A stretch of DNA of 64,000 bases from Nonomuraea sp. PA05 (GCF_008086045.1 NZ_VSEY01000028.1:112259-176258); one strand, 5' to 3'. Positions 33,823 to 42,918 are shown, counted from the stretch's first letter. Numbers and translations are program-made. Notes: generated by a model not told the origin, from the sequence alone.

Positions 33823-34746
33823 GTGCGAGAACATGGTCGTGTCATGTCGGCGCGCCTCTCCACGACCCCCTTGCGAAGTCGCGGGAGAGCCCCCTCAGCG
33901 GTGGAGGCTTTCACGTTGTTCGACCAGTTCCCCGAGCCTGGGCGCTCCCAGCTCCGCGCCGCCTTCGACGAGGGCAAGACGCGGCCTGAGTGGTGCTTCG
34001 CGGAAGGGCAGGCCCGGCTGGCCTACTGGGCGCCCTTCCCCGGCTCGGAGCCGGTGATCGTCTGGCAGTTCGACCCGGGCGCCGACCCCGTCGCCGCCGC
34101 CGGCCTGCTGCGCCGCAGCCTCGGCGAGATGGGCCTGACCAAGGTCATCCACGACATCTCACTGCAACCCGGGCTCGACCCCGCCGTCGATCGCGCCGTC
34201 GAGCACGAGGCGCTCATCGAGGCCGGGTTCGCCATGGAGGTCGAGCGGCTGCTGCTGGAGTGGGCGGCCGTGAGCGACGTTCCCGCCGATCCGGGCAGGC
34301 TGACGTACGTGCCCGCGCGCCGCATGGACCCCGCCGAGGTGATCGGCATCCTCGTCCGCGTCTCCGAGGGCTCGCTCGACCACGACACGCGGGTGGAGGT
34401 GGCCACGTCCGGCGCGGAGAAGGAGGCCCGCTGGATGTACGACGACCTGATGAGCCGCAAGGCCAAGCCGAACTGGTTCGTCATCGGCTACCTGGGCGAC
34501 TCCCCCGTGGGCCTGGTCGCCCCCGACGACCACTCGATCGCCTACATCGGCGTGGTGCCCGAGCACCGCGGCCACGGCTACGTGGACGACCTGCTGGCCT
34601 GGGGCACCCGCACGCTCGCCGAGGCCGGCCTGCAGCGCGTCGTGGCCGCCACCGACGTCGCCAACGTCCCGACCGCCGCCGCCTTCAGGCGTGCTGGATA
34701 CTCGGAGGTCGGCAGGCTGTTCCGCTATTACTGGAGGGCATCGTGA
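33823..34746 (+). CDS. GNAT-family N-acetyltransferase
   Basis: The C-terminal part carries the acetyl-CoA-binding signature VVPEHRGHGYVDDLLAWGTR and the usual end NVPTAAAFRRAGYSEVGRLFRYYW. The N-terminal half (about residues 30-150) is a second, degenerate GNAT-like domain. The start is uncertain: the GTG given here is possible, an ATG at 33844 and a GTG at 33901 also fit, and none has a good ribosome site. It overlaps the luciferase-like gene by 4 bp (GTGA), so the two are coupled. The substrate is unknown. Confidence 0.83.
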   Translation: MREHGRVMSARLSTTPLRSRGRAPSAVEAFTLFDQFPEPGRSQLRAAFDEGKTRPEWCFAEGQARLAYWAPFPGSEPVIVWQFDPGADPVAAAGLLRRSLGEMGLTKVIHDISLQPGLDPAVDRAVEHEALIEAGFAMEVERLLLEWAAVSDVPADPGRLTYVPARRMDPAEVIGILVRVSEGSLDHDTRVEVATSGAEKEARWMYDDLMSRKAKPNWFVIGYLGDSPVGLVAPDDHSIAYIGVVPEHRGHGYVDDLLAWGTRTLAEAGLQRVVAATDVANVPTAAAFRRAGYSEVGRLFRYYWRAS

Positions 34747-35582
34747 GACTTGGCGTCATGTTCGACCGGGATCTGCCGCCCGAGCAGCTCATCCCGTTCG
34801 CGCGAGCGCTCGACGAGACGTCCGTGGACGACCTGTGGGTGGTCGAGGACCTGGGCTGGACGGGCGGCCTCACCTCGGCCGCCACGGCGCTCGCCGTCAC
34901 CTCCCGGCTGCGCGTCGGCCTCGGCATCGCCCCCGCTCCCCTGCGCAACCCGATGCTGCTGGCGATGGAGCTGGGCAACCTGGCCCGGGTGCACCCCGGC
35001 AGGCTGGCCGCCGGGATCGGTCACGGCGTCCAGGACTGGATGCGCCAGGTGGGCGCCGCCGCCGCCTCGCCGCTCGCCCTGCTGGAGGAGACGATCACCG
35101 CCGTGAGCGCGCTGCTGCGCGGCGAGACGGTCACCCTGCACGGCAGGTCCGTGCACCTGGACGGCGTGTCGCTGGTGCACCCACCCCTTGAGCCGCCGCC
35201 CGTGCTGGCCGGGGTCAAGCGGCCGCGCTCGCTGGCCCTGTCGGGACGCGTGGCGCAGGGGACGATCGTGCCCGAGGGGGTGGGGCCCGACGAGCTGCCG
35301 GGGATCGTCGAGACGATCGGCGCAGGGGAGGATCACGAGCTGGTCGTGTTCACGTTCCTGCGTCTCGGGTCCGGCAGTGACGAGGAGACGCGGTCGATGG
35401 TCGCCGGGCAGGCGGGGTTCCTGGGGGTGGCGCCCGAGGACGTGGCGATGGCGTCCGGCACGGCCGAGGAGGCCGCCTCGCACGTCAAGGCGCTGTGGGC
35501 GGCGGGGGCCACGTCGGTGGCGGTGCGGCCGATCGGCGGCGATCCGCTGGGGCAGGTGAACGCGCTGCTGGCGGCGCTGTAG
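34743..35582 (+). CDS. LLM-class (luciferase-like) oxidoreductase
   Basis: This 279-residue TIM-barrel-type protein has the luciferase-like monooxygenase pattern: VRLGVMFDRDLPPEQL, VVEDLGWTGGLTSAATAL and RLAAGIGHGVQDWM. In actinobacteria many members use F420H2, and this genome has fbiC, but flavin use is equally possible from sequence. GGAGG lies five bases ahead of the GTG start, which overlaps the acetyltransferase stop. Its last 21 bases including the stop belong to a 37-bp tandem repeat that continues downstream. Confidence 0.82.
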   Translation: MRLGVMFDRDLPPEQLIPFARALDETSVDDLWVVEDLGWTGGLTSAATALAVTSRLRVGLGIAPAPLRNPMLLAMELGNLARVHPGRLAAGIGHGVQDWMRQVGAAAASPLALLEETITAVSALLRGETVTLHGRSVHLDGVSLVHPPLEPPPVLAGVKRPRSLALSGRVAQGTIVPEGVGPDELPGIVETIGAGEDHELVVFTFLRLGSGSDEETRSMVAGQAGFLGVAPEDVAMASGTAEEAASHVKALWAAGATSVAVRPIGGDPLGQVNALLAAL

Positions 35583-35660
35583 CCGAAGACCGGCGGGCGC
35601 GCTGCCGGCGGCGCTGTAGGCGAGGACCGGCGGGCGTGCTGCTGGCGGCCCGGTCTTGAC
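35562..35660 (+). repeat. 37-bp repeat duplicating a gene 3' end, about 2.6 copies
   Basis: GCTGCTGGCGG occurs at 35564 and 35638 and as GCTGCCGGCGG at 35601, spaced exactly 37 bp. The first copy carries the oxidoreductase stop TAG and the second carries a matching TAG. The array separates that gene from the convergent RiPP operon end. Confidence 0.8.
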
Positions 35661-35707
35661 CGCGCCGGCGGGCGCGCCACCGGCGGCCCGTTCACGGCCG
35701 CGTGCTC

Positions 35708-37705
35708 TCATTCGTGCGCTCCGGGAAGCGCGCTGCGGAAGAATGCGAACGTCAGGGAGTTCGTGACCGCCTGAACGTCGGGCCCCGCGAGATAGTGACC
35801 CCCCGAGGGGAGGACGACCTGCGCCGACGGTGACCCCGCCCGCCTCAGCGCCCGGGCGAAGAGTCGCGAGTGCTCCGGGTCGACGACCGCGTCGTCCTCC
35901 GCCGCCATCACGAGCGTCGGTGGGAGGCGCTCGTCCAGCATGGCCGCCGGAGAGATCCCGGCGCGTTCCCGCCGGGCGGTGCGGCCGAGCCCGAGCCTGG
36001 TGACGAGCATGGGGCCGCCGGCGAGCCCGTCCGCGTCCTCCAGGTCGTAGATCCCTGACTGCAGGACCGCCGCGCCGAATCGCCGCGGGGACGAGACCAG
36101 CGCACCGGCGGCCACCAGAGCCCCGTACGATGCTCCGAGCAGGCCGATCTGCTCCCGCCGGGCGGCGCCGGTGGCCACCAGCGCGTCCGCCACCGCGTGC
36201 AGGTCCGCGAAGGCCCGCCGCATCCGGAGACCGAACCCGGCGCTCGCCCATGCGGGGCCGAGCTCGCCGCCGCCGCGGACGTTCGCGATGGCGACGTTGC
36301 ATCCACGCGCGATCCAGGCGGACTCGAGGTGGGGCATGTGGCGCGGCCCGATGACCGCCCCGAACCCGCCGTACACCAGCACCACCGTCGGACGTGGCCC
36401 GTCGCTCCCGGCCTGGTGCAGGGTGTAGGGCACGCGTACGCCGTCGTCGGCGGTCGCCAGGAGAGCCCGTGACCCTGGCCACTCCGGGGTGCGGAGCGGT
36501 GCGCCCGGGCGGACGAGGCGAGCCGGCGTGCTGAAGCCGGACGCGGTGACGAAAGGCGCGCCGTCGTCGGCGGCGACCAGGGCTTGCGGGGTGAACCCGG
36601 CGGGGATCGCGCCGCGCGCCGTGCCCGGCTCACCCGCCGGGCCCGGCGTGACGAGCCGGATCTCGGAGCTGCCGTGGTCGAGCACGGACAGTGCCAGGTC
36701 GTCGCCGGTGACGAGGACTCTGGCGAGCGCCTGGCCGGTTTCCGGGCGGAAGAGCACCCGTGGTCCGGACGGTGTCAGGCCCGGCGCTGCCGGTGGCTCG
36801 CAGGCGAGGAGCGTGCCCGGCGCCACGCCCAGAACGGGGTCCGGTGTCCCGTTCCTGACGACGAACACCCGGTCGCCGACGCCGTACGCCTCATATCCCC
36901 GGTTGGGCCGCACCCGCCACCATCCCGCGTCAGGGCGCTTCATGAGAAGGGCGCGGCGGCCGTCGCGCGAACGGGCTCGTACCCACAGGGTTCCGTCGGC
37001 GCTCGCGTACACGGTCACGGACGCGGTCACGGACGCGGCTGTGGACGCCGCCGCCACAGACGCCGCCACAGACGCCGCCACGGACGCGGTGTCGTCGCGG
37101 AACACGGCCTCCACGTGAGCGTTCTCCACGCGGTCATGCCGGCGCACGGTGCGCACGCGCCACAGAGCCTCGCCGCCGGGCCCGGTCGTCCGGTCCGTCA
37201 CGAGCACGGCGTGGGGCCCGCGCCACGTCGCCGACATCGCCTCCCCCGTCAGGCGGTACCCTCCCTCGGCCGTGCCTACCCAGCGCCGCTCGGCGAGATC
37301 GGCCTCCGCGACGAGCCGGCGGCCGTCACCCTCCAGGGTCACCAGGACCCGCGCCCCGCTCCGTCCGGCGTGCGGCGTGCGCAGGATCTCGACCGCGCGC
37401 CAGACGAGCCGGCCGGTCCGCGGCCCGCCGAGGTCGCCGGTCTCCAGGACGGACGCCCATGGCCCGGTGACGCTCCCGTCGTCGTCGAGGACGGCCCGCT
37501 CGATCCGTCCGCGCCCGGGCGTGCCGCCGTCGGCGAGGCGGTAGACGCTCCCGTCCCGGACGACGAGGTACCGCACGGCCGGGCGCGCGGCCGAGTCCGC
37601 CAGGAGGGCCGGCGCGTCCTCGCACTCCACCCACGGGCTCTCGATCAGGCCGCCGGCGGTGAGGCACGAGAAGGGCACCCCGAGCACCTCGTGGCCGGTC
37701 ATCAT
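35708..37705 (-). CDS. S9 prolyl-oligopeptidase-family serine peptidase, last gene of RiPP operon
   Basis: The 665-residue protein has an N-terminal beta-propeller-like part and a C-terminal alpha/beta-hydrolase. The oxyanion-loop signature NVRGGGELG (475-483), the nucleophile in GASYG (Ser526), the acidic AAEDDAVV (603-608) and GGHYLAG (His637) are all present. No signal peptide is seen, so it should act in the cytosol. Its ATG overlaps the MFS stop and has GGAGGG upstream. It is the likely leader protease of the cluster and might cut after Pro in the precursor; some relatives also macrocyclise. An Ala/Ser/Val/Thr repeat (about 207-232) interrupts the propeller. Confidence 0.86.
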   Translation of the reverse strand: MMTGHEVLGVPFSCLTAGGLIESPWVECEDAPALLADSAARPAVRYLVVRDGSVYRLADGGTPGRGRIERAVLDDDGSVTGPWASVLETGDLGGPRTGRLVWRAVEILRTPHAGRSGARVLVTLEGDGRRLVAEADLAERRWVGTAEGGYRLTGEAMSATWRGPHAVLVTDRTTGPGGEALWRVRTVRRHDRVENAHVEAVFRDDTASVAASVAASVAAASTAASVTASVTVYASADGTLWVRARSRDGRRALLMKRPDAGWWRVRPNRGYEAYGVGDRVFVVRNGTPDPVLGVAPGTLLACEPPAAPGLTPSGPRVLFRPETGQALARVLVTGDDLALSVLDHGSSEIRLVTPGPAGEPGTARGAIPAGFTPQALVAADDGAPFVTASGFSTPARLVRPGAPLRTPEWPGSRALLATADDGVRVPYTLHQAGSDGPRPTVVLVYGGFGAVIGPRHMPHLESAWIARGCNVAIANVRGGGELGPAWASAGFGLRMRRAFADLHAVADALVATGAARREQIGLLGASYGALVAAGALVSSPRRFGAAVLQSGIYDLEDADGLAGGPMLVTRLGLGRTARRERAGISPAAMLDERLPPTLVMAAEDDAVVDPEHSRLFARALRRAGSPSAQVVLPSGGHYLAGPDVQAVTNSLTFAFFRSALPGAHE
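37011..37090 (-). repeat. In-frame short tandem repeats in the S9 peptidase gene
   Basis: Units of the type GACGCCGCCACA and GACGCGGTCACG recur every 12-15 bp. They encode runs such as SVAASVAASVAAAS in the peptidase. All lengths are multiples of three. Confidence 0.85.
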
Positions 37706-38940
37706 CCCTCCTTCTCCGTCCGCGTCGCTCCGGCGGGTGTTTCCCCGCGCCGTCGATCTTCCCGTCCGGCGTACTGCGCCGCTGCGCCCGCGACGATCAC
37801 GGCGGAGAACGCGGCCATGCCCGCCTCATAGGGCACGCTCGCCAGCAGCAACCCGCTCAGCATCGGTGGCAGTGGCGCGAGGACGGCCGAGATGAGCTGG
37901 ATCGAGCTCTGCACCCGGCCCTGGAGCTCATGCGGTGTGTCGGCGGCGATCGAGCCGAACACGCCCGAGTTCCACGCGGGCAGCAGCAGGGTGGCGATGC
38001 CGAACAGGAGACCGATGACGAGCGCGGTGTGCACGAACCCCGACACCAGCGCGGCGGCCGCGTACGCGGCGCCGCACCACACGACGATCGTCGGGACGCG
38101 CAGGCGCCGCAGCAGGCAACCCGCGGCGAGGACGCCGGCGATGGCCCCGGCCGCGCTGACGGACTCGACGAGGGAGATCTCGGCGCTCGCCGTGCCGCGC
38201 GAGCGCAGCGCGAGTACCGCCGTGAAGAGGGCGCCGTTGATGCCCAGGTTGATCACGGCACCGCCGACCGCCGCGGTCCACACCGGCGGACGGCGCGCCA
38301 CGTACAGCAGGCCGTCACGCAGATCGACGACGAACGCGGGCCGGGCCGTCCGTGTCACGCCGCGGGCTCGCGCCCTCGTTCCCCGCACCGCGACCGCGGC
38401 GAGCAGCACGAGCAGGAGTCCCGCCACGAGCACCCAGCCCGTATGCGCGGCGTAGAGCACCCCGGCCAGCGCCGGAGCAACGACCGCGATGACATGGATC
38501 CGGCCCTGATTGACCGTGTAGGCGTCGCGAACCTCCGCACGCGGGACGACGGCGCGCAGAATTCCCGCGTACGCCGGCACGAGGAGCGAGCCCGCGGCCG
38601 CCACCACGCCGGCGAGGACGGCCAGGCCGGGCGCCGACCCACCGCCGAAGCCTGGCAGCGTCAGCGCGAGCAGGGCCCCGAACGCGAGCGCCTGCGCGAG
38701 CAGCGCCAGGATGACGAGCAGCGCCCTGTCGTGCCTGTCGGCGATCGTGCCCGCCAGGACACCGGCCAGGGACGCCGCAGTCAGGCTGACCGCCGTGACG
38801 ACACCGGCCAGCGTGGTCGACCCGGTGATGTCGAACGCGAGGAGCGGCAGCACGAAGTGCAGCATGGACGACGCCGTCGTCGATGCGAGCTGAGCCGTGA
38901 AGAGGTAGCGGTAGCGGCGATGTCGCAGAACGCTCGGCAC
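37702..38940 (-). CDS. MFS exporter of the RiPP operon
   Basis: This 412-residue protein has about twelve hydrophobic segments and the MFS loop GTIADRHDRALLV between segments 2 and 3. It resembles DHA3-type drug exporters, with signature-like QLISAVLAPL near the end. I start it at the GTG preceded by AGGGAGGA six bases away; the longer frame enters the repeat region. It lies between the YcaO and peptidase genes and overlaps the latter by 4 bp (ATGA). It is the likely exporter or self-resistance pump for the product. Confidence 0.88.
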   Translation of the reverse strand: MPSVLRHRRYRYLFTAQLASTTASSMLHFVLPLLAFDITGSTTLAGVVTAVSLTAASLAGVLAGTIADRHDRALLVILALLAQALAFGALLALTLPGFGGGSAPGLAVLAGVVAAAGSLLVPAYAGILRAVVPRAEVRDAYTVNQGRIHVIAVVAPALAGVLYAAHTGWVLVAGLLLVLLAAVAVRGTRARARGVTRTARPAFVVDLRDGLLYVARRPPVWTAAVGGAVINLGINGALFTAVLALRSRGTASAEISLVESVSAAGAIAGVLAAGCLLRRLRVPTIVVWCGAAYAAAALVSGFVHTALVIGLLFGIATLLLPAWNSGVFGSIAADTPHELQGRVQSSIQLISAVLAPLPPMLSGLLLASVPYEAGMAAFSAVIVAGAAAQYAGREDRRRGETPAGATRTEKEG

Positions 38941-39011
38941 AACGGTTCCTCCCTTCTGAGGTGGGGCGCCGGTGCCGGGCGAGGGGCCGCTCGGCACGGT
39001 CCGTCCGATGG

Positions 39012-39111
39012 CGCCCGGCACGGTCGGCCGGTGGCGTTCGGCGCGGTCGGCCGGTGGCGGTCGGCCGGTGGCGTTCGGCGACGTCCGTTCAGCGGCGCCC
39101 GGCGCGGTCGG
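39012..39111. repeat. Irregular GC-rich repeats after the YcaO gene
   Basis: The block CGGTCGGCCGGTGGCG recurs at 39021, 39044 and 39058, with further degenerate copies. It ends exactly at the YcaO stop codon and fills most of the gap before the MFS gene. It could slow or partly stop transcription into the exporter and peptidase genes. Confidence 0.75.
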
Positions 39112-40341
39112 TCAGTAGATCGGGTGCGGCTCCGCGCGATCGTCGCGCTGCCGCGGGAGCGGGGTGCGCCCGCTCACGGGCTCCACCGCCTGCTCGGCTG
39201 GGTGGGCGTTGAGGGGCAGAAGCGTGTCGCTCAGGGCGCGCACGACCGGGATGTTCCCGGCGCCCGGCAGGGGCACGGTCCAGACGCGGTGGCCGGACGC
39301 TCTCAGCAGCGCCGCGAGCTGTCCCGGTCCGGGTGTGCCCGGCGGCGCGGGCATGGGACGGATCGGCTCAGGGTCGCCACCGGGGATCCGCCGTCGCATC
39401 GACTCCCAGATGTGCCCGTTCGCGAAGTACCGGACGTAGCGGTCGGCGAGGCTGGCCACCTCGGCGGGCGGCCGTGCCCGCGCGCCCGCACACCTCGGCC
39501 TGACCACCCCCGCGACACCCGCACACCTCGGCCTGACCACCCCCGCGGCACCCGCACACCTCGGCTGGACCAGCCCCGCCGCACCCGCACGCCTCGACTG
39601 GACCAGCCCCGCGGCGGCCTCCCGCAGCGCGTGCTCCAGGCCCATGGACGGCGTGGTCCCCGCGCCGCACCCCAGGGAATGCCACGGCCCGGAGCGTGCC
39701 ACGACGAGGAAGACCGTGATTCCCGGAACACGCTCGACGGCCACGCCGATCGTGTCCACCGGACCGCCCACCAGGTCTCGCAAGGCGGCGGCACGCGCGT
39801 CCCCCAGCGTGACGGGGCGTCCCTGGCACCGTCCCCACCACCAGGCGAGAACGGCGTCGCGCTCGCACAGCTCCAGGACGGCGGCGACGGTCGCACGATC
39901 GAACGTGACCCCGGCGGCCAGCCCGTTGGACGTGCCGACCGACTGGGCGGGCAGACCTCCGCCCCCGCCTCCCAGCCAGACCAGCGGGGCCGGGACGAGC
40001 GTGACGGCGTCACCCGCGAGCTCGGCGGCCGGCAACCACGCCTGGCACTCGTCGTCCCGGACCCATGACCTGCCCGGCGCCACGTCCCGTTGCCGGGTGA
40101 GCTGTTGCTGCGTGCGGTGCGGCACCCCACCTGCGCGTAACTCCCCGGCGGTGGACCAGGTCGCGGTGCGCGCGTCCCAGCCGTGCGCGGCCGCCCGCTC
40201 GGCGGCCTCGCCTCGCGCGACGGCGCGGGCCTCCTGCTCGGTGCGCCCCGCGCCTGACCCGACCACGTCGAACGGGAACACCTCGCCCGACCTCGTGGTG
40301 TACGTCCCCCGGGCGCGCACGTGGGCGACGGCGAGGCTCAC
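39112..40341 (-). CDS. YcaO-domain RiPP cyclodehydratase-like protein
   Basis: YcaO proteins use ATP to activate peptide backbone amides, giving azolines, thioamides or amidines. This 409-residue protein shows the TOMM-type core: GRTEQEARAVARGEAAER (33-50), SVGTSNGLAAG (134-144), LELCERDAVLAWW (156-168), and a Pro-rich C-terminus ending EPHPIY, like the PHP tail of azole-forming members. The Gln usually seen in the EAxQxR block appears to be Ala244, a tentative alignment. After that block an 11-residue unit is repeated four times (about 248-291). The GTG start overlaps the SagB stop (GTGA). No leader-binding domain is fused here; the E1 protein seems to provide it. Confidence 0.88.
   Translation of the reverse strand: MSLAVAHVRARGTYTTRSGEVFPFDVVGSGAGRTEQEARAVARGEAAERAAAHGWDARTATWSTAGELRAGGVPHRTQQQLTRQRDVAPGRSWVRDDECQAWLPAAELAGDAVTLVPAPLVWLGGGGGGLPAQSVGTSNGLAAGVTFDRATVAAVLELCERDAVLAWWWGRCQGRPVTLGDARAAALRDLVGGPVDTIGVAVERVPGITVFLVVARSGPWHSLGCGAGTTPSMGLEHALREAAAGLVQSRRAGAAGLVQPRCAGAAGVVRPRCAGVAGVVRPRCAGARARPPAEVASLADRYVRYFANGHIWESMRRRIPGGDPEPIRPMPAPPGTPGPGQLAALLRASGHRVWTVPLPGAGNIPVVRALSDTLLPLNAHPAEQAVEPVSGRTPLPRQRDDRAEPHPIY
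39489..39620 (-). repeat. Four 33-bp in-frame repeats inside the YcaO gene
   Basis: Copies begin at 39489, 39522, 39555 and 39588 and encode AGAAGLVQSRR-like 11-residue units, three with a Cys at the end in place of the last Arg. They extend the helix that normally links the EAxQxR block to the next conserved segment. Confidence 0.93.
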
Positions 40342-41717
40342 GCGGATGCCTCGCCGTCGCGCAGGCGGCCCACGACCGCCGCGCCGAACACGGAAACGAC
40401 GGGGTGGCCGTACGGCATGCAGCGATTCACGTCCGCCTCGATGGTGGCGCCGATGGGGCACAGGCCGACCGTCGATCCCACGGCGGAGTACTGAAGCGCC
40501 GTCAGGATCGCGCCGGCGTCCTTGTAGGCGTTGGCGTAGGCGAAGCCCCGGTACTTGCCGTGCAGCACGGCGTCCGTCGCGCACAGCACGAGCACGGCGG
40601 CGGGCCCGTGGGGCAGGCCGGTCGAGGCCGCCGCGGCGTAGCGGATCCTGGACGCGGCTGCCGCGCCGCGCCGGCCGGCGAACGCGCTCAGCCGGTGCAG
40701 CACGTCTGCCTCCGGGTCGTACCGGTACGCCCCCGGCTCCACCTCGCCGTCGAATACCAGCAGCACCGCGTCGAGCGGGTGCAGCGCGCCTGCGGACGGC
40801 GTGCTGGTGCGGCCGACCTGCGATCCCCAGCGGCTCGGCCACCGTGACCGGAATCTCCGGACCTCCGACAGGTGCGCGGTGATCGCGGCGACGCTGACCG
40901 GCCCGCCGGTCACGTCTCTGCGGGACCTCCTGGCCGCGGCGAGCCGGCGGAAGTCGCCGTTGACCTCCCGCCGGTCCGCCGCGCGTATCTGGGCTGAGCC
41001 GAGAACCGGGGCCGGGGGTACGGCGGTCGGGGGTGCGGCGGCCGGGGATGTGGCGGCCGGAGGCACTGCGGCCGAGGGCGGAGGGGCGGTCGGGCTCCGA
41101 GGGGCGGATGGGGTCGGGTCCGCGCCGAAATCCCCTCCGGCGTCCTTCCACAGGGCGAGGTCGGCGTGCTCGCGGAAGGCCGCCTCCTGCCAGGTCTCCC
41201 GCGGGCGCAGCGTGGCGGGGGCCGCGCGGTAGCCCGCCAGCACTCGCGCGAGCGCGGGATGCGCCGCGCGGCAGGGCTCCGGTGAGGGCCAGGCGGGCAG
41301 CACGGCTCCCACGAGCTCGGCCGGCAGGTCGAGGGTCCCGCTACCGGCGAAGGTCAGGCAGGCGCGGCGTGCTTCGAGCACGACGATGAGCCGCCGCGCA
41401 GCGCCGTCCGCGCCGGGCCCCGGATGCGGCGAACGGGTGGCGGCGAGGCTGAAGGGGCCGCGTCCCCGTCCGTGAAGGCCCTGCGGTCCGCTCAACGCGA
41501 CCCGCAGCAGCCCGAGGAGCCCCAGATCCGCCAAGGCGTCGTCCTGGGGGCACGCGTCGAGCGGCACCTCGCCCGCGGCGGCGAACGACGCGATGGCGCC
41601 GGCGGCGTCGGCGAGCCTCATGCGCCACAGGGGCGCCGCCAGCTCGACGAGGTCGCCGTGGCTCCTGGCCCGCACGTGATCGGCCAGTGCGACCGTGGCA
41701 CGGAGGTCCTGGTGCAT
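40338..41717 (-). CDS. SagB-type FMN dehydrogenase of the RiPP operon
   Basis: SagB enzymes oxidise azolines to azoles with FMN. The nitroreductase domain is in the C-terminal half of this 459-residue protein: RRSRRDVTGG (263-272) binds the FMN phosphate, PSAGALHPL (307-315) follows, and KY (388-389) sits where azoline dehydrogenases have their Lys/Tyr pair. The N-terminal 190 residues form a separate domain seen in SagB/ThcOx proteins. A linker of about 45 residues made of Ala, Pro, Ser and Thr joins them. The ATG is one base after the E1 stop, so translation is coupled. Confidence 0.87.
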   Translation of the reverse strand: MHQDLRATVALADHVRARSHGDLVELAAPLWRMRLADAAGAIASFAAAGEVPLDACPQDDALADLGLLGLLRVALSGPQGLHGRGRGPFSLAATRSPHPGPGADGAARRLIVVLEARRACLTFAGSGTLDLPAELVGAVLPAWPSPEPCRAAHPALARVLAGYRAAPATLRPRETWQEAAFREHADLALWKDAGGDFGADPTPSAPRSPTAPPPSAAVPPAATSPAAAPPTAVPPAPVLGSAQIRAADRREVNGDFRRLAAARRSRRDVTGGPVSVAAITAHLSEVRRFRSRWPSRWGSQVGRTSTPSAGALHPLDAVLLVFDGEVEPGAYRYDPEADVLHRLSAFAGRRGAAAASRIRYAAAASTGLPHGPAAVLVLCATDAVLHGKYRGFAYANAYKDAGAILTALQYSAVGSTVGLCPIGATIEADVNRCMPYGHPVVSVFGAAVVGRLRDGEASA

Positions 41718-41718
41718 G

Positions 41719-42834
41719 TCAGGACGTCGCAGGGCCGGCGTGGTTGGGGCATGCCGGGTTCGGCGCGATCTCCGTCCGGCGCATCGTCGAGCTGCCGGCG
41801 TCCCATACGAGCTGGGCGCCGATCGTACGAGGCCGTTCGAAACCGCTGCAGTGACGTACGGCCTCCAGCACCACCACCCCTGCCATCAGCGGGTGATAGC
41901 CAGGCGTGATCGGCTGTGGATGACGGGGGCGCCGGGCGCTCGCAAGGAGTTCGACGACCTGGTCGAGCTCGGGGAACGTGCTGCGCGTCCGTATTTCGAG
42001 ACATCGCCAGCACGCCTGCGCGCCGCCCGGGAGCACCAGGGGGCCCACGCCGCCCGCGGCGACGAAGAGGTGGGGGATGCGCCGCTCGTGGCAGACCTCG
42101 GTGATCCAGTTGCGGATCCGCAGGAACGGCTCGTCGGCGGACACGATGAGCAGGTCGCAGTCGGGAACGAGGGCGTTCGCGCTCTCGACGCCCTCCACGA
42201 AGCCCGCGCGCGGATCCACCACGAGATCGGGGTTCACCTCGGCCAGCCGGCGTGCGGCGGCCTCGACCTTGGGCCGGCCGACGGCGTCCTCGCGGTAGAG
42301 GATCTGGCGGTTCAGATTCGACCTCGCGACCGTGTCGCCGTCGATGAGCGTGAGCCGCCCCACGCCCGTCGGCGCCAGCGCGAGCGCGATCCACGTGCCC
42401 AGGCCGCCGAGTCCGATCTGGGCGATGTGCGCGGACGACACGTTGTCCTGCATCGTGAACCGGCTGTTCTCATCCGTCTCCGCGCCGCCGAACATGTCGA
42501 GCTGCCGGGCGTAACGCTCGCCGTACGACCGGACCTCCGCCGGACGTTCCTCGAACAGCAGACCACGGGCGTGAAGTTGTTCGAGGGCACTGATCACGGT
42601 TGCCCGGTCATGCCCTTCCGCGGTGACGGCGCCGACAATGGCGCTCGACTCGTGACCGATCCGCAGTTTTTCCACGAGCGACCACAACAATGGATCCGCC
42701 GCGGCGCGAAGTGGCTGGCTCCCCGCGAAAAAGAGCACCTTTCCGCCGGGCAGGACCAGCGGCACCACAGTCGATCGAAAGCGGATCCGGCTCCCCGGCT
42801 CCGCGTGATCGAGAACGATGGACAGACTGCGCAT
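41719..42834 (-). CDS. E1/ThiF-like enzyme with N-terminal leader-binding (RRE-like) domain
   Basis: The first 100 residues look like the small winged-helix RiPP recognition element that binds leaders. Residues 105-371 are an E1-like adenylating domain: GLGGLG (141-146), Asp165/Asp167, NLNRQ (173-177), Lys189 and Asp234. Unlike the ThiF-like partner of many azole clusters, this one keeps the full ATP site. Candidate zinc ligands are Cys275, Cys278, Cys362 and His365. A GGGGAGG tract ends one base before the ATG, too close for normal use; a GTG at 42897 would add 21 residues but has no ribosome site. It is the first enzyme gene after the precursor. Confidence 0.87.
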   Translation of the reverse strand: MRSLSIVLDHAEPGSRIRFRSTVVPLVLPGGKVLFFAGSQPLRAAADPLLWSLVEKLRIGHESSAIVGAVTAEGHDRATVISALEQLHARGLLFEERPAEVRSYGERYARQLDMFGGAETDENSRFTMQDNVSSAHIAQIGLGGLGTWIALALAPTGVGRLTLIDGDTVARSNLNRQILYREDAVGRPKVEAAARRLAEVNPDLVVDPRAGFVEGVESANALVPDCDLLIVSADEPFLRIRNWITEVCHERRIPHLFVAAGGVGPLVLPGGAQACWRCLEIRTRSTFPELDQVVELLASARRPRHPQPITPGYHPLMAGVVVLEAVRHCSGFERPRTIGAQLVWDAGSSTMRRTEIAPNPACPNHAGPATS

Positions 42835-42918
42835 ACCTCCCCTTTTCCGCTGGTCCGTGCCCGTTGTCCCGTGGCGGGAGCAACCACCACGGGACACGCG
42901 TCTTACGACCGAAGCCGA

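Noticed and set aside
39112..41151. A 679-residue version of the YcaO protein
   Set aside because: The upstream part of that frame lies antiparallel to nothing but within SagB in another frame and is not YcaO-like; the GTG overlapping the SagB stop gives a normal 409-residue protein.
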